DNA from: Typhlomys cinereus
Lineage: Eukaryota; Chordata; Mammalia; Rodentia; Platacanthomyidae
Assembly: GCA_023101885.1 (NCBI GenBank)
Contig: JALPQD010000241.1
Span: forward strand, 496,001-560,000
Direction: 5' to 3'
DNA length: 64,000 nucleotides
The translations under genes and the position numbers were made by a program. The notes below the pieces were generated by a model. It did not search any database and was not told where the DNA came from. It was given only the letters and a program-made list of their open reading frames with translations. Below, in pieces: positions 36,245-46,785 of the stretch (within the stretch, counting starts at the first letter, position 1; each line of letters starts with the position of its first letter).

Positions 36245-36528
36245 TGTCATGGTTTGAAATGTGTTTCCCAGAGTTTCATGTGTTTGGAAAGGTCATGGTA
36301 CCTTTGAGAGGTGGAGCCTTGCTGGAGGAAGTAGAGGAACACAGTCACAGGGGTGGGCCTTAAGGTGGATTAGTCACACTCTATTTCCAAGAAAAGTCTA
36401 CTTTTACAGCAAATAGTCTTGCAATTCTCAGCCTCCAAGATATTTGCAGTGACTTAGCATGTCTCCAGCTTTTGCTTGCTTGACTTTGGGTGTTCTCTCA
36501 CAGCAACAAAAAAAGAGTAACTATTACA
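36245..36528 (+). mobile_element. MaLR solo LTR with 5-bp target duplication
   Basis: A 284-bp LTR runs from 'TGTCATGGTTTGAAATGTG' to 'AGTAACTATTACA'. It contains 'gaggtggagccttgctggag' and 'acaggggtgggcctta', both hallmarks of rodent MT/ORR1 MaLR LTRs. It is flanked by a perfect tgtat repeat (36240-36244 and 36529-36533). The 74-codon frame at 36139-36363 runs through it and is not a gene. Confidence 0.9.
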
Positions 36529-36884
36529 TGTATACATGTGAGATTAGTCCATCGTCTATATCTACATATTTTGCTTAGTACAAATATACATATAATGCAA
36601 GAATGCACAATCATATTTCTTGTATCTCTTTAATCCCATTATGAAAACATTTGCTTTTTCATATGTGTTTATGAATTTAGTAACATGGAGGAAACAAAAT
36701 CTTAAAAACATCTTTACAAATACCTTATACATAGCAACATCATAGAGAAGGAATCATCATGGATCTTTATCTTCTTGCTTTCACACGTCTGTGCATCTTG
36801 GCCATCAGATAGATATGGTATCACATTTCTTGTAACCACTAGCCTTACAACTAAAAAAAATAGAATTGTTTTTAAGAAGATTTA

Positions 36885-37050
36885 TTTGTTATGATTGAGA
36901 GAGAGAGAGAAAGAGAGAGGATGCATGCATGCTATGTTGCATAGCTGGAACTCTCTCCTACTCCTACTATGTGGGTTTCTGGGGATTCCACTCAGACCAT
37001 TTTGTGAGCAGGGTCTTTACTTACTACACCAGCTCACTAGCTCTCAAGTA
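36885..37050 (-). repeat. B2/B3-like SINE, old, with GA tract
   Basis: The plus strand 'tatgtgggtttctggggatt', 'ccactcagaccat' and 'ctacaccagctcactagctc' matches a reversed B2/B3 body. A GA-rich tract at 36895-36922 corresponds to its tail. Confidence 0.5.
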
Positions 37051-38985
37051 TAGAATAGTTTAGAGAAATGAATTGAGTTCACACTGGATGGAGAGGAAAT
37101 AGTCACATGATGTTCTTTTAACTTTTTCTACCCTGTCTGAAAGATTATGGGTTGCATATGGAAGGCTGATGAGTGTGGAAGCTATGTCAGGCACACAACT
37201 TGATTGTGACATGAAAGAGCTTTCCTAGGAATATCCACTGCATGCAAAAGTGACTAGACATCAAAACACAGTAAACTAGGAAAACATGGAAAAGCAAATA
37301 CTACCAGTTGCCTCAGTGTTTTAGGCCAAATCCAGCATTTGCTGCTCTTAATTTGTGATAAAACATAAGTCTTATGTTGTCCAACTCAAAACCTCTTGTT
37401 TTTGAAAGTGGGCTTATTATTATGGTATATGGCCAAGGTTTGTAAATTAGAACCAGAAGAGAGAAGGGGAGCCAAGAAGGAAGGAAGGAGATGGAATATG
37501 AACCTCTTTGTGATCCATGTTCCATGTTGAAACTAAAATGATTCACAGAGATTTTTGAGAAATGACATAGATATTTGAAACAACAATAATGATTTCAATG
37601 AATCCAAACACATACTAAATTTTGTCACAGAGGTAGCAATGGTGAATCTTATGTATAGCCAATGAATAGCTGAATCTGCCTTACTGACTTACACCATTGA
37701 AATATGCCCCTCCATAGTCTGTGTGATTTGAACACATTATATGTTTCTCTCTACAACTCAGCATTAGAATGACATTGTTATGCTAATGAGGTTGTTACAA
37801 ATTTTAAATGTGCTCAACATGAAATAACTAAAGACAATAAATACTTTCTCAAAATCATCTTTTACCAAATGGTTTGATCACAAACAAATGGGACCATTCC
37901 ATATATAGGTATGTGTTTTGCCAAAAGTAGACAGTAGGTAATTTGGTACGTACCAGAATTACAACCCTGATCCAGCAAGCCGTCTTTAGTTACCAAGAGC
38001 TTTACTAGGCTTATAAGAAGAGTCTATGCATTTGAGTTGTATGAAAGACCTACACTTTATCTGTTCCCCTTCATGGTTAAAAATTGTCCCTTTGATATAC
38101 CAAACAAAGAGCATTGCATCTGTCTTTCTCCCTAATCCTGTCAGTCTGCACCCTTAACCTTTCCACTCAGAACATCTTTAAATTAAGTGTTATCTATTAT
38201 TCAGAACAATGGCTGGGTGGGGAAAATTAAAAGAAATAATCTTGCAAAAATTAGAACTAAATATTTTCTAAAAGATTATTGGGAATCACCTCTGTAGCAA
38301 TCCATAGATCCATAGATGCTTTTTTTTTTAACTTCTCTTAGTCCACAGTAGAAGGAATATCTACATTTTTCTTGGTTGATAGGTTCTGGGCTTTTTGACA
38401 TGTCGAAATATGTAGCTCCTTATTTTTCTTCCTTTCCTTGACATTACAAAACATAGAGGTTGATGAATCTTTGCTAGCATTTCAGGCAAGTATATTCCTC
38501 GATGTGGATGAAGTCCCACAATGTATAATGATGTCCTCAACCATGACAGTTGTATACACAATCATATATAATATGATTTTTATTGTCTCATGATATTTAA
38601 GCTGTGGTGGTTTGTGAAAGATAAAATTGTCCAATGATGACATTTCTCAGGATGTATACCCATCATTAAATGACACATAACTTTGCTCTATTTTTTATCT
38701 ACCCCATGTAATTTAGATTCTTCATACCACCCATATACAATCTCTGTTGCATATTTATTTTGAATATATCTGGTTTTTCTTTAGTCTTAATTTAAATTTC
38801 TCTTTTAGCTTATGTAATTTCTATTGTTTGAGGAGGAATAACAGAGAAAAAAGATATCAGAAATAAAAGATGAAACAAAGAAGGAAACTCACAAAATGTT
38901 TAATTAGGTAATCCAAAAAATAAATAATGAACATATCCTAACCCTTCTGTGTATGAATTTTTTATACACTTAAATATAACATAGA
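37051..38985. other. Unassigned DNA
   Basis: About 1.9 kb without a recognised gene or repeat. The minus-strand frames at 37313-37546 and 38361-38561 lack domains. Confidence 0.4.
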
Positions 38986-39285
38986 GGGGCTGGAGAGGTG
39001 GCTCAGGGGTTAACCCTCTGCCTTGCAGGCAGAAGGTCCTGAGTTCGGATCCTAGACCCCATGTATAGACACCAGGAAGAAGTGGGAGCAGCTTGCGTTT
39101 CTGGTACTGGTAGAGCGGAGCCTGTGAATCCCCTGGCAGAGTAACAAGGAGGTGGAGGCATCCATGGTGGTTCCCGAATTTGTCCATGGTTCTGCACACA
39201 CACACATACATACACATACGTACATACATACACATGTGCACACATGCACACACACACAATTGAATTAATAATAAATTAAAAAAAC
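38986..39285 (+). mobile_element. tRNA-headed SINE (window-specific family)
   Basis: It starts 'ggggctggagaggtggctca', with an RNA polymerase III A-box-like 'tggctcagggg' and a B-box-like 'gttcggatcc'. A body shared with the 40-kb and 61-kb copies follows, then a CA/CATA tail and an A-rich end. No convincing target duplication was found. Three overlapping minus-strand frames (38900-39259) are shadows. Confidence 0.9.
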
Positions 39286-39514
39286 AGAAATAGTTACTAC
39301 TAAAATCATCTTTGAGACAGTGCTACAAAGAATAATTTCATTATGGTTGAACATGATTTAAGAAATTGAATTTCAAAAATGACATAAAATATGTATCTAT
39401 GCAATGAATGGAATGTTTGCAAGCAGATTTCCAACAAAGTCATTGGTAGTTTTGTAAAAGAGTAAATATTTCAAACATTTATTCACTCAGTTATTCATTT
39501 TTCATGTCAATGTA

Positions 39515-39665
39515 TACAAAAACATGTGTGTAGAAGTCAGATGCCAACCTCAAAGGAGTTATTTCTCATATAGCTGTTTCATCATATAGGCTCCCGGGAT
39601 GGAACTCAGCTCATCAAGTTTGGTAGCAATTCCCTTTACCTGCTGAGCTGTTTCACTGACCCTTG
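39515..39665 (-). repeat. B2/B3-like SINE, old
   Basis: The plus strand reads 'gtgtagaagtcagatgccaa', 'ggctcccgggatggaactca' and 'tacctgctgagctgtttcac', the order of a reversed B2/B3 SINE. Confidence 0.6.
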
Positions 39666-40131
39666 TTGGTCTTTTGAAACTGAGTGCTTAGAAAAATTAT
39701 AATTCATTCTCCAACCCTCCAGTAGTCAATGCGTCTCAGCTTAAGCAAGGTTTGGGACTACAACTCTGTGGAGGTATTAGAATTTGGAAATATTCTATCT
39801 CTTTCCTCACACTCAGTTATGCATGGAGTAGGGGCTTAAGGGAGACAGGGTATTTTGACAATCTATGGAGTTTTTTACTGCCCTGGAAATCTGCAAATGT
39901 TTTGATGTACTAACAGAGGAGGGGGAGAGTCAGCATACAAGCAAGCAAATAAAAGATACTAGATCAAAAAGATCTTTTTAAAGACACTACATACACTAGC
40001 CCCAGGGTGTTTCAAATATTTATAATATTCTACATATTTAATCTTTAAGAGTTCTTGAGAAGCCGTGTTCAGAATTTAATGCTAACAAGTACAGCTCAAT
40101 GCAGAGATTATCGAAGTCACTGAAGGAATAT
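39666..40131. other. Unassigned DNA
   Basis: Nothing recognisable was seen. Confidence 0.4.
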
Positions 40132-40146
40132 AGAAGTATAGAGGTA

Positions 40147-40427
40147 GGGGCTGGAGAGATGGCTCAGGGGTTAACCCTCTACCTTGCAGGTGGAAAGGTC
40201 CTGAGTTCGGATCCTAGACCCCAGGTATAGATGCCAGGCAGAAGTGGGAGCGGCCTGTGTTTCTGGTCCTGGTAGGGCGGAGCCTGTGAATCCCTGGGCA
40301 GAGTAAACAAAGAGGAGGTGGAGGCATCCATGGTGGTTTCTGAATTCGCCCCTGGTTCTGCACACACACACATACATATACACATACCACACACGCACAA
40401 TTAAATAAATAATAAAAAAAATTTAAA
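40147..40427 (+). mobile_element. tRNA-headed SINE with perfect 15-bp target duplication
   Basis: This is the cleanest copy of the family. It has a 'ggggctggagagatggctca' head, an A-box-like 'tggctcagggg' at 40160-40170 and a B-box-like 'gttcggatcc' at 40205-40214. The unique body includes 'ggtcctggtagggcggagcc' and 'gtggaggcatccatggtgg', and the tail is CA/CATA then A/T-rich. It is flanked by 'agaagtatagaggta' at 40132-40146 and 40428-40442. The length (281 bp) and perfect duplication indicate fairly recent LINE-1-driven insertion. Minus-strand frames here are shadows. Confidence 0.95.
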
Positions 40428-40442
40428 AGAAGTATAGAGGTA

Positions 40443-40756
40443 AAGTAATTACATGGGAAAAGACAAAATAATCCAGTCTCTTAAGACAGTATAGATGACT
40501 ACATTCAGAGAATGATAGAATTGGAAAGGAATCTTGAAAATCCTCTCCTTTCATTTCCCAAACAAAACAATAAGGCATAGAGATACTTCACTGCATATCC
40601 TTATTACTGAGAAGTGGGTGTCTTTGAGGATAGAAAGAACTTTGATGTTTTCAAATGAGATTAAAAAATGATGGTTTTCAATAATCCTATAATATTAACT
40701 GTTACAGTTACTTTGTATATAGCTGTAAATTCAAGACTAAATGTGTGTCTTGTTTA
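40443..40756. other. Unassigned DNA
   Basis: Nothing recognisable was seen. Confidence 0.4.
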
Positions 40757-41065
40757 TGATTGTCTAGTTCCATCACTTACTCCAGCTAGGCAGGAGAGCT
40801 CACTCCAACACAAAGGGAATGGGCTATACCATATACCTAGGACTGCTGAGAGAGGGTCAGTTCTCATTTGATAGAATAACATGCCAATCTCTTAAATTAC
40901 CTCCTTCCATCTTATCTACTTGCCTAAGAGAAATTCCCACCCTCCATGATCTGTGTCTTCTCCACCAATTAGACAATCTCCTGTAGGCTAGTTCAAAGAT
41001 AAACTTATCTTCTAATTCTTCGTATCTGCGCCCTGAGTCAAACTAAAATCTGTATCTAACTATCA
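40757..41065 (-). repeat. LTR of the 13.2-kb family, reverse copy (diverged)
   Basis: The reverse complement starts 'TGATAGTTAGATACAG' and contains 'ggagattgtctaattggtg', 'cctctctcagcagtcctagg' and 'agctctcctgcctagctgg', matching the family. The 3' end is missing or unrecognisable. It faces a forward copy 28 bp away. Confidence 0.7.
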
Positions 41066-41093
41066 TGGTAATTTTAACAGGACTGGTCAGGAT

Positions 41094-41493
41094 TGTGATG
41101 ATCATAATGTAGGTGTGACACATTTGTAAAGAATTGGCAGTTGAGTGAAGCCCTGAGCAAGTCTTCAGGAAATTGTCTAATTGGTGAGAAAAATCCAACC
41201 CCCGGTGGGTGAGCAGGTAGGTAAGATGAAAGAAGCTGGCTTAGTTATGTACAGCATTTTTAGCATACTTGGAAAGACATGCTATGCTGTCTGGCAAGGA
41301 AAGGTTGCCTCTCTTTCAAGGGTCCTGTGTTTGTGGTGTGGCCAGTTTTCTCAGCCATAGGTGTTGGTCTGCACTCTCCTGCCAAACTAGTGTAAAAATT
41401 GTTTCCAGATAATTGAAAGTTAAAAATAAAATCCCTTGTTTCTAAAAGTGTTTGATCATGAATTTGTTGACAACATGCAGAGTAACTTGGACA
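41094..41493 (+). repeat. LTR of the 13.2-kb family, forward copy (diverged)
   Basis: It contains 'acacatttgtaaagaattgg', 'aaattgtctaattggtgag', 'cactctcctgccaaac' and 'aataaaatcccttg', and ends 'agtaacttggaca'. It lacks part of the segment after the LTR start. With 40757-41065 it forms a head-to-head inverted pair. Confidence 0.7.
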
Positions 41494-41933
41494 GTAGGCT
41501 GGACTGATAGTGAATTTTTCATCACTGATGAAATAATTGAAGAAAAAAATGCTAAAGATGTATTTTGGTTCTTGGCTTTAGAGGTTCCAACCTTTGGAGT
41601 CCATGCTCCATTCCTTTTTCAGAACATCATGAAAGAGAGGGTACGATTGGGCAGATTTACTCTGAGAAAGCAAAGAGAAAGGCAACAAAGGCCCTGTGAG
41701 AGCTAATCTTGTTTCAGTTTGACACTTTTGGAATTAATTAACGGGTCAGCTGCCAGACCACCCAAAATATTATCTGGATCAATCAATGTATTTGCAACAC
41801 AAAGACTGAACTTGGAAGGAACCTCCCACTGGCAGACCAGATATGAAGAACCACAAGACAGAAAAGTTCTCTAACTTTTTTGCTAACAAACTCATCTTCC
41901 CTCCTGCCACCATCTCAATCCAGTAGTTGGCAG
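41494..41933. other. Unassigned DNA
   Basis: No repeat was recognised. The 84-codon frame at 41452-41706 starts inside the LTR and has no domain. Confidence 0.4.
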
Positions 41934-42118
41934 AATGCTTGGTTGTTTAGCATGCATGAGTCAATCCACAGCATAGAGTATAGTAACCCATACCTACAGT
42001 CTTAGCACTCTAGAAATAAAAAGCAGAAGAATCAGAAATTCATAACAGGCTAAATAATAAGTTCAAGACCAGACTGCAACACATGAGACACTGTCAGGGA
42101 GAGAGAGAGAGAGAGAAA
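41934..42118 (+). mobile_element. ID-B1 composite SINE, old
   Basis: An ID-like head ('ttagcatgcatgagtcaatc', 'cacagca') is followed by a B1 body ('acccatacctacagtcttagc', 'caagaccagactgcaac', 'gagacactgtca'). A GA-rich stretch of about 20 bp at 42098-42117 forms the tail. This head-to-body fusion is known from rodent ID-B1 elements. Confidence 0.65.
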
Positions 42119-43240
42119 CACAATGTGCCTAGTATCATACATTTTCTGCTGTAACTTGGAAGGAAAATGCAATGAATAATGAGTAATTCAGGATTGCCTG
42201 ACAATGTACATGACCATGAACTATGACAACACAACACTAACATTGATGCTACATTTTCTCTTGTGCAACTTTGATCATTGACCCCACGAATGAGCACTCT
42301 AAAAATCCTTACATGCTCACTAGTTACTTATTTTACCATTGAGAGGTCATTTTCCTCAAGGCAGTTTACTTCCCTTTGGTGTGATGTAAACCTTTCTACA
42401 ATGTGTATACCTTCCAAAAAATCCTGTATCACATGAGAAACATACTTTTTTGTTAATTACAAGCATTTTTTGAAGGAGGAATTCTGAATGATATATGTCA
42501 TGGACTTCTTTCTATTTTCCAAGTAAAGACTTGCATAAGAAGAAGTTTATTACTTCTATGAAATTATTCTTGGATTCTTTCGATGTTCTTCTCTTTTCAT
42601 TTTTGAATTCTTTTAATCACACTGCCTATTTTACAGATCACACTGAGCCCCACTCTGGATCCCAACCCAACAACCAGGAATTCTACTATCTCAGGTAGAT
42701 TGGAAAATTACCTCTTTCTCTGAAAAGTCCTTCATGACTAAGCTGGCAACTACATCATATATTTGACTCATATTGAACTTTCAGTCAGTTAAAGGCCCTG
42801 TGTAGTTTGTACATTTGATATTGATTAATTTTCCCCAATTATTCACGTGGGCAATTGTGGGTGCTTTTATTTTTGAGTTTATATTGGTGCCTGTTAAATT
42901 TCATTATGTTTTATTCACCACACAGAGCAACTTGGGATTTTCTGAAACATTTTCTGGATCCCTGTTCAGTTCTATTTCCTGACTCTATATCACATGGGTT
43001 AATCTGGCAATGTCTGTCTTCATTTAACTTAAAAAAAACATTGATTAGCCTTAGACCAAACCGTGATTGAAAGTGATATTTTTTAAGGTAAAAATCATCC
43101 ATTAGCTCTAAACTAATGTCCTATTGTAGAAAAATCAGATTTGGACCTAAAATCTCATGGATGAGTCAGAAATGATCAAAAAGGAAATATTACTTAGGTC
43201 AAAAAATAGAAAACCAATCAGGGCTATATAATAGATCTGA
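42119..43240. other. Unassigned DNA
   Basis: No gene was recognised. Short frames at 42094-42297, 42495-42698 and 42855-43102 lack domains. Confidence 0.4.
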
Positions 43241-43725
43241 TTACATCATCTATCTGTCTGTCTGTCTGTCTCTCTCTTTCTCTCTTTTTATCTATCAATC
43301 TAGTTGCTTGTCTACCATTTATTATCTACTATCATCTATCATCTAATCTACCTAACATAGCTAGTTTCTATCTATCTTTCTCTGCCTATCATCTATATTC
43401 TACTTTCTGTCAGCTATTATATTTATAATCTATTTATATCATCTATCACATTTTATCTTTCATTATCTGAATATCTTTCTGTCATTTTTCTATCATTTGT
43501 TTCTATGTGTCTTATGTTATCTGTCTCTCTAGCTCACTGTCATCTGTATCTATTATCTATTGCCTGTCATTTATCTTTATATTTTATGTTTATTTATCAT
43601 ATCTATCTACCAATCAATCCATGTTCAATTATTATCTTTATTATTATCTATGATCTATGTACATATCATCTATGTAGATATGTATGTATTTACGTGTGTA
43701 TGCATTTATCATCCCTATATCTTTC
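43241..43725. repeat. Complex tetranucleotide tract (TCTA/TCTG-derived)
   Basis: A clean (TCTG)n core at about 43250-43270 lies within about 480 bp of decaying ATCT/TATC repeats. The frames 43505-43762 and 43560-43745 come from this low-complexity DNA. Confidence 0.92.
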
Positions 43726-44339
43726 CTCAGAAAACTATACTCTAATGACAATTTATATGTAAATCAGAGTTTGACTGTTCAAATTGTCATTGGCAAGTAT
43801 AATACAAATATATTAGTTTGTGAAGAAGCCCAGTTATTGATAGAATAACTTGTTCAAATGAACAAAGAAGTTGTAAAGAAAGAGTTGTAGTAGAACCCAC
43901 ATGGGAGGAGGCTGAAAAGTTTACCTAACAGAATTAATCTCTGACATGATGACTCTTAATATGGAACATAGTTCAATGCCAATTACAATATGGCAAAGCT
44001 GAATATTTCTTTGGTCCTTAGAGGTGAAGGTGCATCTGGAGACCCATTATCTTTCAGAAGGTACTGTTGGGATTCATTAACTCCAGACATGGTTGAAACA
44101 GTCACACAAAATAGCAGTCAAAAACAAATGTTCTAAGTTTGATTAATATCAGAAGTTGTATCTTTAGATATGTTAGTGGGAATTTTACTAAATGCCTAGT
44201 GAAATCTTGGTATACTACATTTAGGTTGAAAAAGTCCTGATCTACAAACTTGGTAGTTCTAGTAAAAGAAGGGGATATGACAGATTTTTATCTTACTTTA
44301 TTTTTATGCTTTAATATTTATATATGGATTCATAAATAT
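43726..44339. other. Unassigned DNA
   Basis: Nothing recognisable was seen. Confidence 0.4.
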
Positions 44340-44518
44340 TTATGTATATAGAATGTGTGTAAGCATGTGTGTGCATGTGTGTGCATGTGTGTCGTATGTG
44401 CATGCTTCAATGTGCATGTGGAGGTCATAGAGTATTTTGCAGGAACTCTTCTCTCTTTACACCGTGTCAATTTGCTAGTCATAGAAGCCTACTGAGCCAT
44501 TTTACCAAGTCTTTTCTA
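44340..44518 (-). repeat. B2/B3-like SINE, old
   Basis: The plus strand has a TG-rich start, 'atgtgcatgtggaggtcata', 'ttgcaggaactcttctctct' and 'cctactgagccattttacca', i.e. a reversed B2/B3 body. Confidence 0.65.
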
Positions 44519-44584
44519 AATTGAAATACCCTATAGTTATTAAGAATAATTATTAATTCTATTATTAGTCTATGAGGAGGAAGC

Positions 44585-44722
44585 ACGTGTCAGTGTGCAT
44601 GTGCAAAGGTCAAAGGATAACTTTGTGGCCTTGGTTTTTTCCTTCCTTTTTAGGTAGGTTCCAAGGACTGAACCCAAGTCTTCAGCTTGTGTGGCAAGTG
44701 CCATCATACCAGCCACATTGAT
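44585..44722 (-). repeat. Second B2/B3-like SINE, old
   Basis: The plus strand shows 'gtgcatgtgcaaaggtcaaa', 'ggttccaaggactgaaccca' and 'gtggcaagtgccatcatacc', matching the same family as the previous entry. The two lie about 70 bp apart in the same orientation. Confidence 0.65.
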
Positions 44723-46060
44723 TATATTTAATGAACTTTGTGAGTTAAGATAAGATTAAGTTAAGATAAGCCACGCAATCCTCCTATCTCTAATATTCCT
44801 CTCTGTCAAGTGTGCTGAAAATTTTGTGCTTTCTGAAGTTTAGTAAAATAAAATTACGAATAATAGCCACCTGAAATCATGGTAATTCAACTGATGATAG
44901 TTTGTAAAGAAAAATGGGCCCAAAATCACGAAAATAGAGAAATTAAAGATCTCCATCATTTCAAACCAGAATAAATAACAGAATAGATAAGAAATAACGT
45001 AAGACAAGCATTTTCAATAGCCTTCCAACAGACCAATTTTTACCATTATGTCTAAACGGTATGCTTCTTAATAAGTAATGTTTCTCTAGCTTCTATTGGA
45101 TTCTTTTTTTTTTGCAATAATATACTGAGTTTAATTATGTGAGTGTATACATTTGAAAAAAGCATCTTGCATTTCTTTAAGAATATTCTAAATTGGAGCT
45201 CTTCATTTGTTTACATTGACCTTTAGCCCTGTGTTTTCCAATGCGAAAGACTAATGCTCTGCTGGCATCCCACCTTTGATTTTGTACACCTGAGGCCAAA
45301 GTGGTCTCCTGGCAGAAAGAAGCAGGTAGCAAGGAGCAGGTATATTAGATTCTTCTCCAATACCTTTGCATCTTTTCTTATAAACTCCTGAGAACTCCAC
45401 GATGAACGATGGAGCCAGATTGGCCCATAAATTTGAAGCCACTGAAATGTTCAATGACCTGGCAGAGATTAGCATTTATTTAATTTTTTCTATGTTTTTT
45501 CCTCCCCTCAGTCAGCATTCCCATACCCCCTCCTTTTTCTCTAACAAACATCCATCTTCACTTGTCACACTCCTTTTTATTTTGAAGTCTTTTCACTTGT
45601 GTGGTCCACTGTGTTTCATCCACTTTGTCTTTGAGATTAGCATTTACAATGCATAGGGGAGTCATTCCCTAGATGGGAGGAGGTTTGCCTCAGCTGGGGT
45701 TGCCTGGCTCCTGTCTTGCTCCCTTGGAGGCAAAGCAAAGACCTCAGTTGCAGGGATAGAATCAGAGCCAGCAAACCCATTCTGGATAATAAAATCAGGC
45801 TGCTGCCCAGGCGTTATGGTCTGCTACATCTGGACTCGTTCTATAGTAAGCTGCAAATAGCCACACTCTGTGTCCTCATACTAGACTGGTTTTACTCTGG
45901 TTCATTCCTTCTCGATTTAAAAAAGGAAATTAAGAATTACCACACCAAGAACCCACTGTCGTGTTTTGAGTACATGGCTTTGGTCATGCTGTTGCTGATA
46001 AGTTCCTGCCAGTGTATTACTGTTACAGGGTCCCTGTTCACGGGCCAAATGTTACCTGAA
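44723..46060. other. Repeat-poor DNA
   Basis: No recognised repeat or gene. The 115-codon frame at 45716-46063 has no domain. The stretch at about 45380-45480 has balanced composition and could be a conserved non-coding block (inference only). Confidence 0.4.
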
Positions 46061-46062
46061 TG

Positions 46063-46530
46063 ACTGTCCCAATGTTGCAGGGTTCTTGTGTTCCAGAGTT
46101 GAATATTGAAACCAGAACACGTATAGAGGATTAAGGTAGAGTTTATTACAGGAGAGAAAGGCTGGAACTCATGGACTCCAGATGTAGAGTGCCATGAGGG
46201 ACTGCCCCCTCCCCCCTAGAAAACTCAAGGACTTCAGGCATGGAATCCTTGAGAAGCAAGCAGCTGGAAAAGAACTCAGGGCACCCCAAGTGCCATGAGG
46301 GCCAGATGCCCAGGAGAACTCATGGACCCCAGGCATGGAATCCATGAGAAGCAGGCAAGGAACATGAGGGGCTAGGGAAATAGGGTCAGGCACTTATGTA
46401 CCCTAGGCAAGCCTGGGAAAATGGCTTTTTCTTATTGGTTAGCTCTCACTGAGGCCCAAACCAATTGCTCCTGATCAACTTGTTTGTTGGATATGGAGCT
46501 CTCCTCTCCATAATCCTTTCATAGGGAAGT
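46063..46530 (-). repeat. Possible LTR or unnamed repeat containing a hairpin array
   Basis: 'gtagagtttattacaggaga' near 46136 looks like a reversed poly(A) signal region of an LTR. 'tgtcccaatgttgcagggtt' (about 46066) could be an LTR edge. It encloses four hairpin-forming units (46168-46348). No family name is offered. Confidence 0.3.
46168..46348. repeat. Four short tandem hairpin units
   Basis: Inverted repeats lie at 46168-46198 (ctcatgg/ccatgag), 46224-46253 (ctcaagga/tccttgag), 46275-46299 (ctcagggcac/gtgccatgag, one mismatch) and 46319-46348 (ctcatgga/tccatgag). Spacing is 44-56 bp. Units 2 and 4 share the loop-side sequence 'caggcatggaa' and differ by a base change on both stem arms that keeps pairing. 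Confidence 0.7.
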
Positions 46531-46691
46531 TGGCCATTTTACCTCTGGGAGGATTGGAGTCAGTTCCTCAGCAAAGGTGTTCCTTCAGGGAGATCCCAGC
46601 AGTGGGGAATGGCTTTTGGGGATTTTTAAGACCTTTACAGACCTTTAGAGACCCATCCCAGCATAGCTGCTCTAATCCTGCCTTTTTATTT

Positions 46692-46785
46692 TCTTTCTGC
46701 TTTTTACACTGCTGGGAATTGCACCCAGAACCCCAGCATACTAGACATGCAGCTGTACCATGGAGCCCTACCTCTAACTCCCCCC
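46692..46785 (-). repeat. ID-like SINE fragment
   Basis: The plus strand 'cactgctgggaattgcaccc', 'agaaccccagcatactagac' and 'tgtaccatggagccctacct' matches a reversed ID-type head. Confidence 0.6.

Noticed and set aside
40147..40230. tRNA-like head with A and B boxes, considered as a tRNA gene
   Set aside because: It is followed by a SINE body and tail with target duplications and occurs in four copies, so it is a SINE head and not a functional tRNA.
43241..43725. Regular short repeats considered as a CRISPR-like array
   Set aside because: The units are degenerate tetranucleotides without unique spacers, in a mammalian genome.
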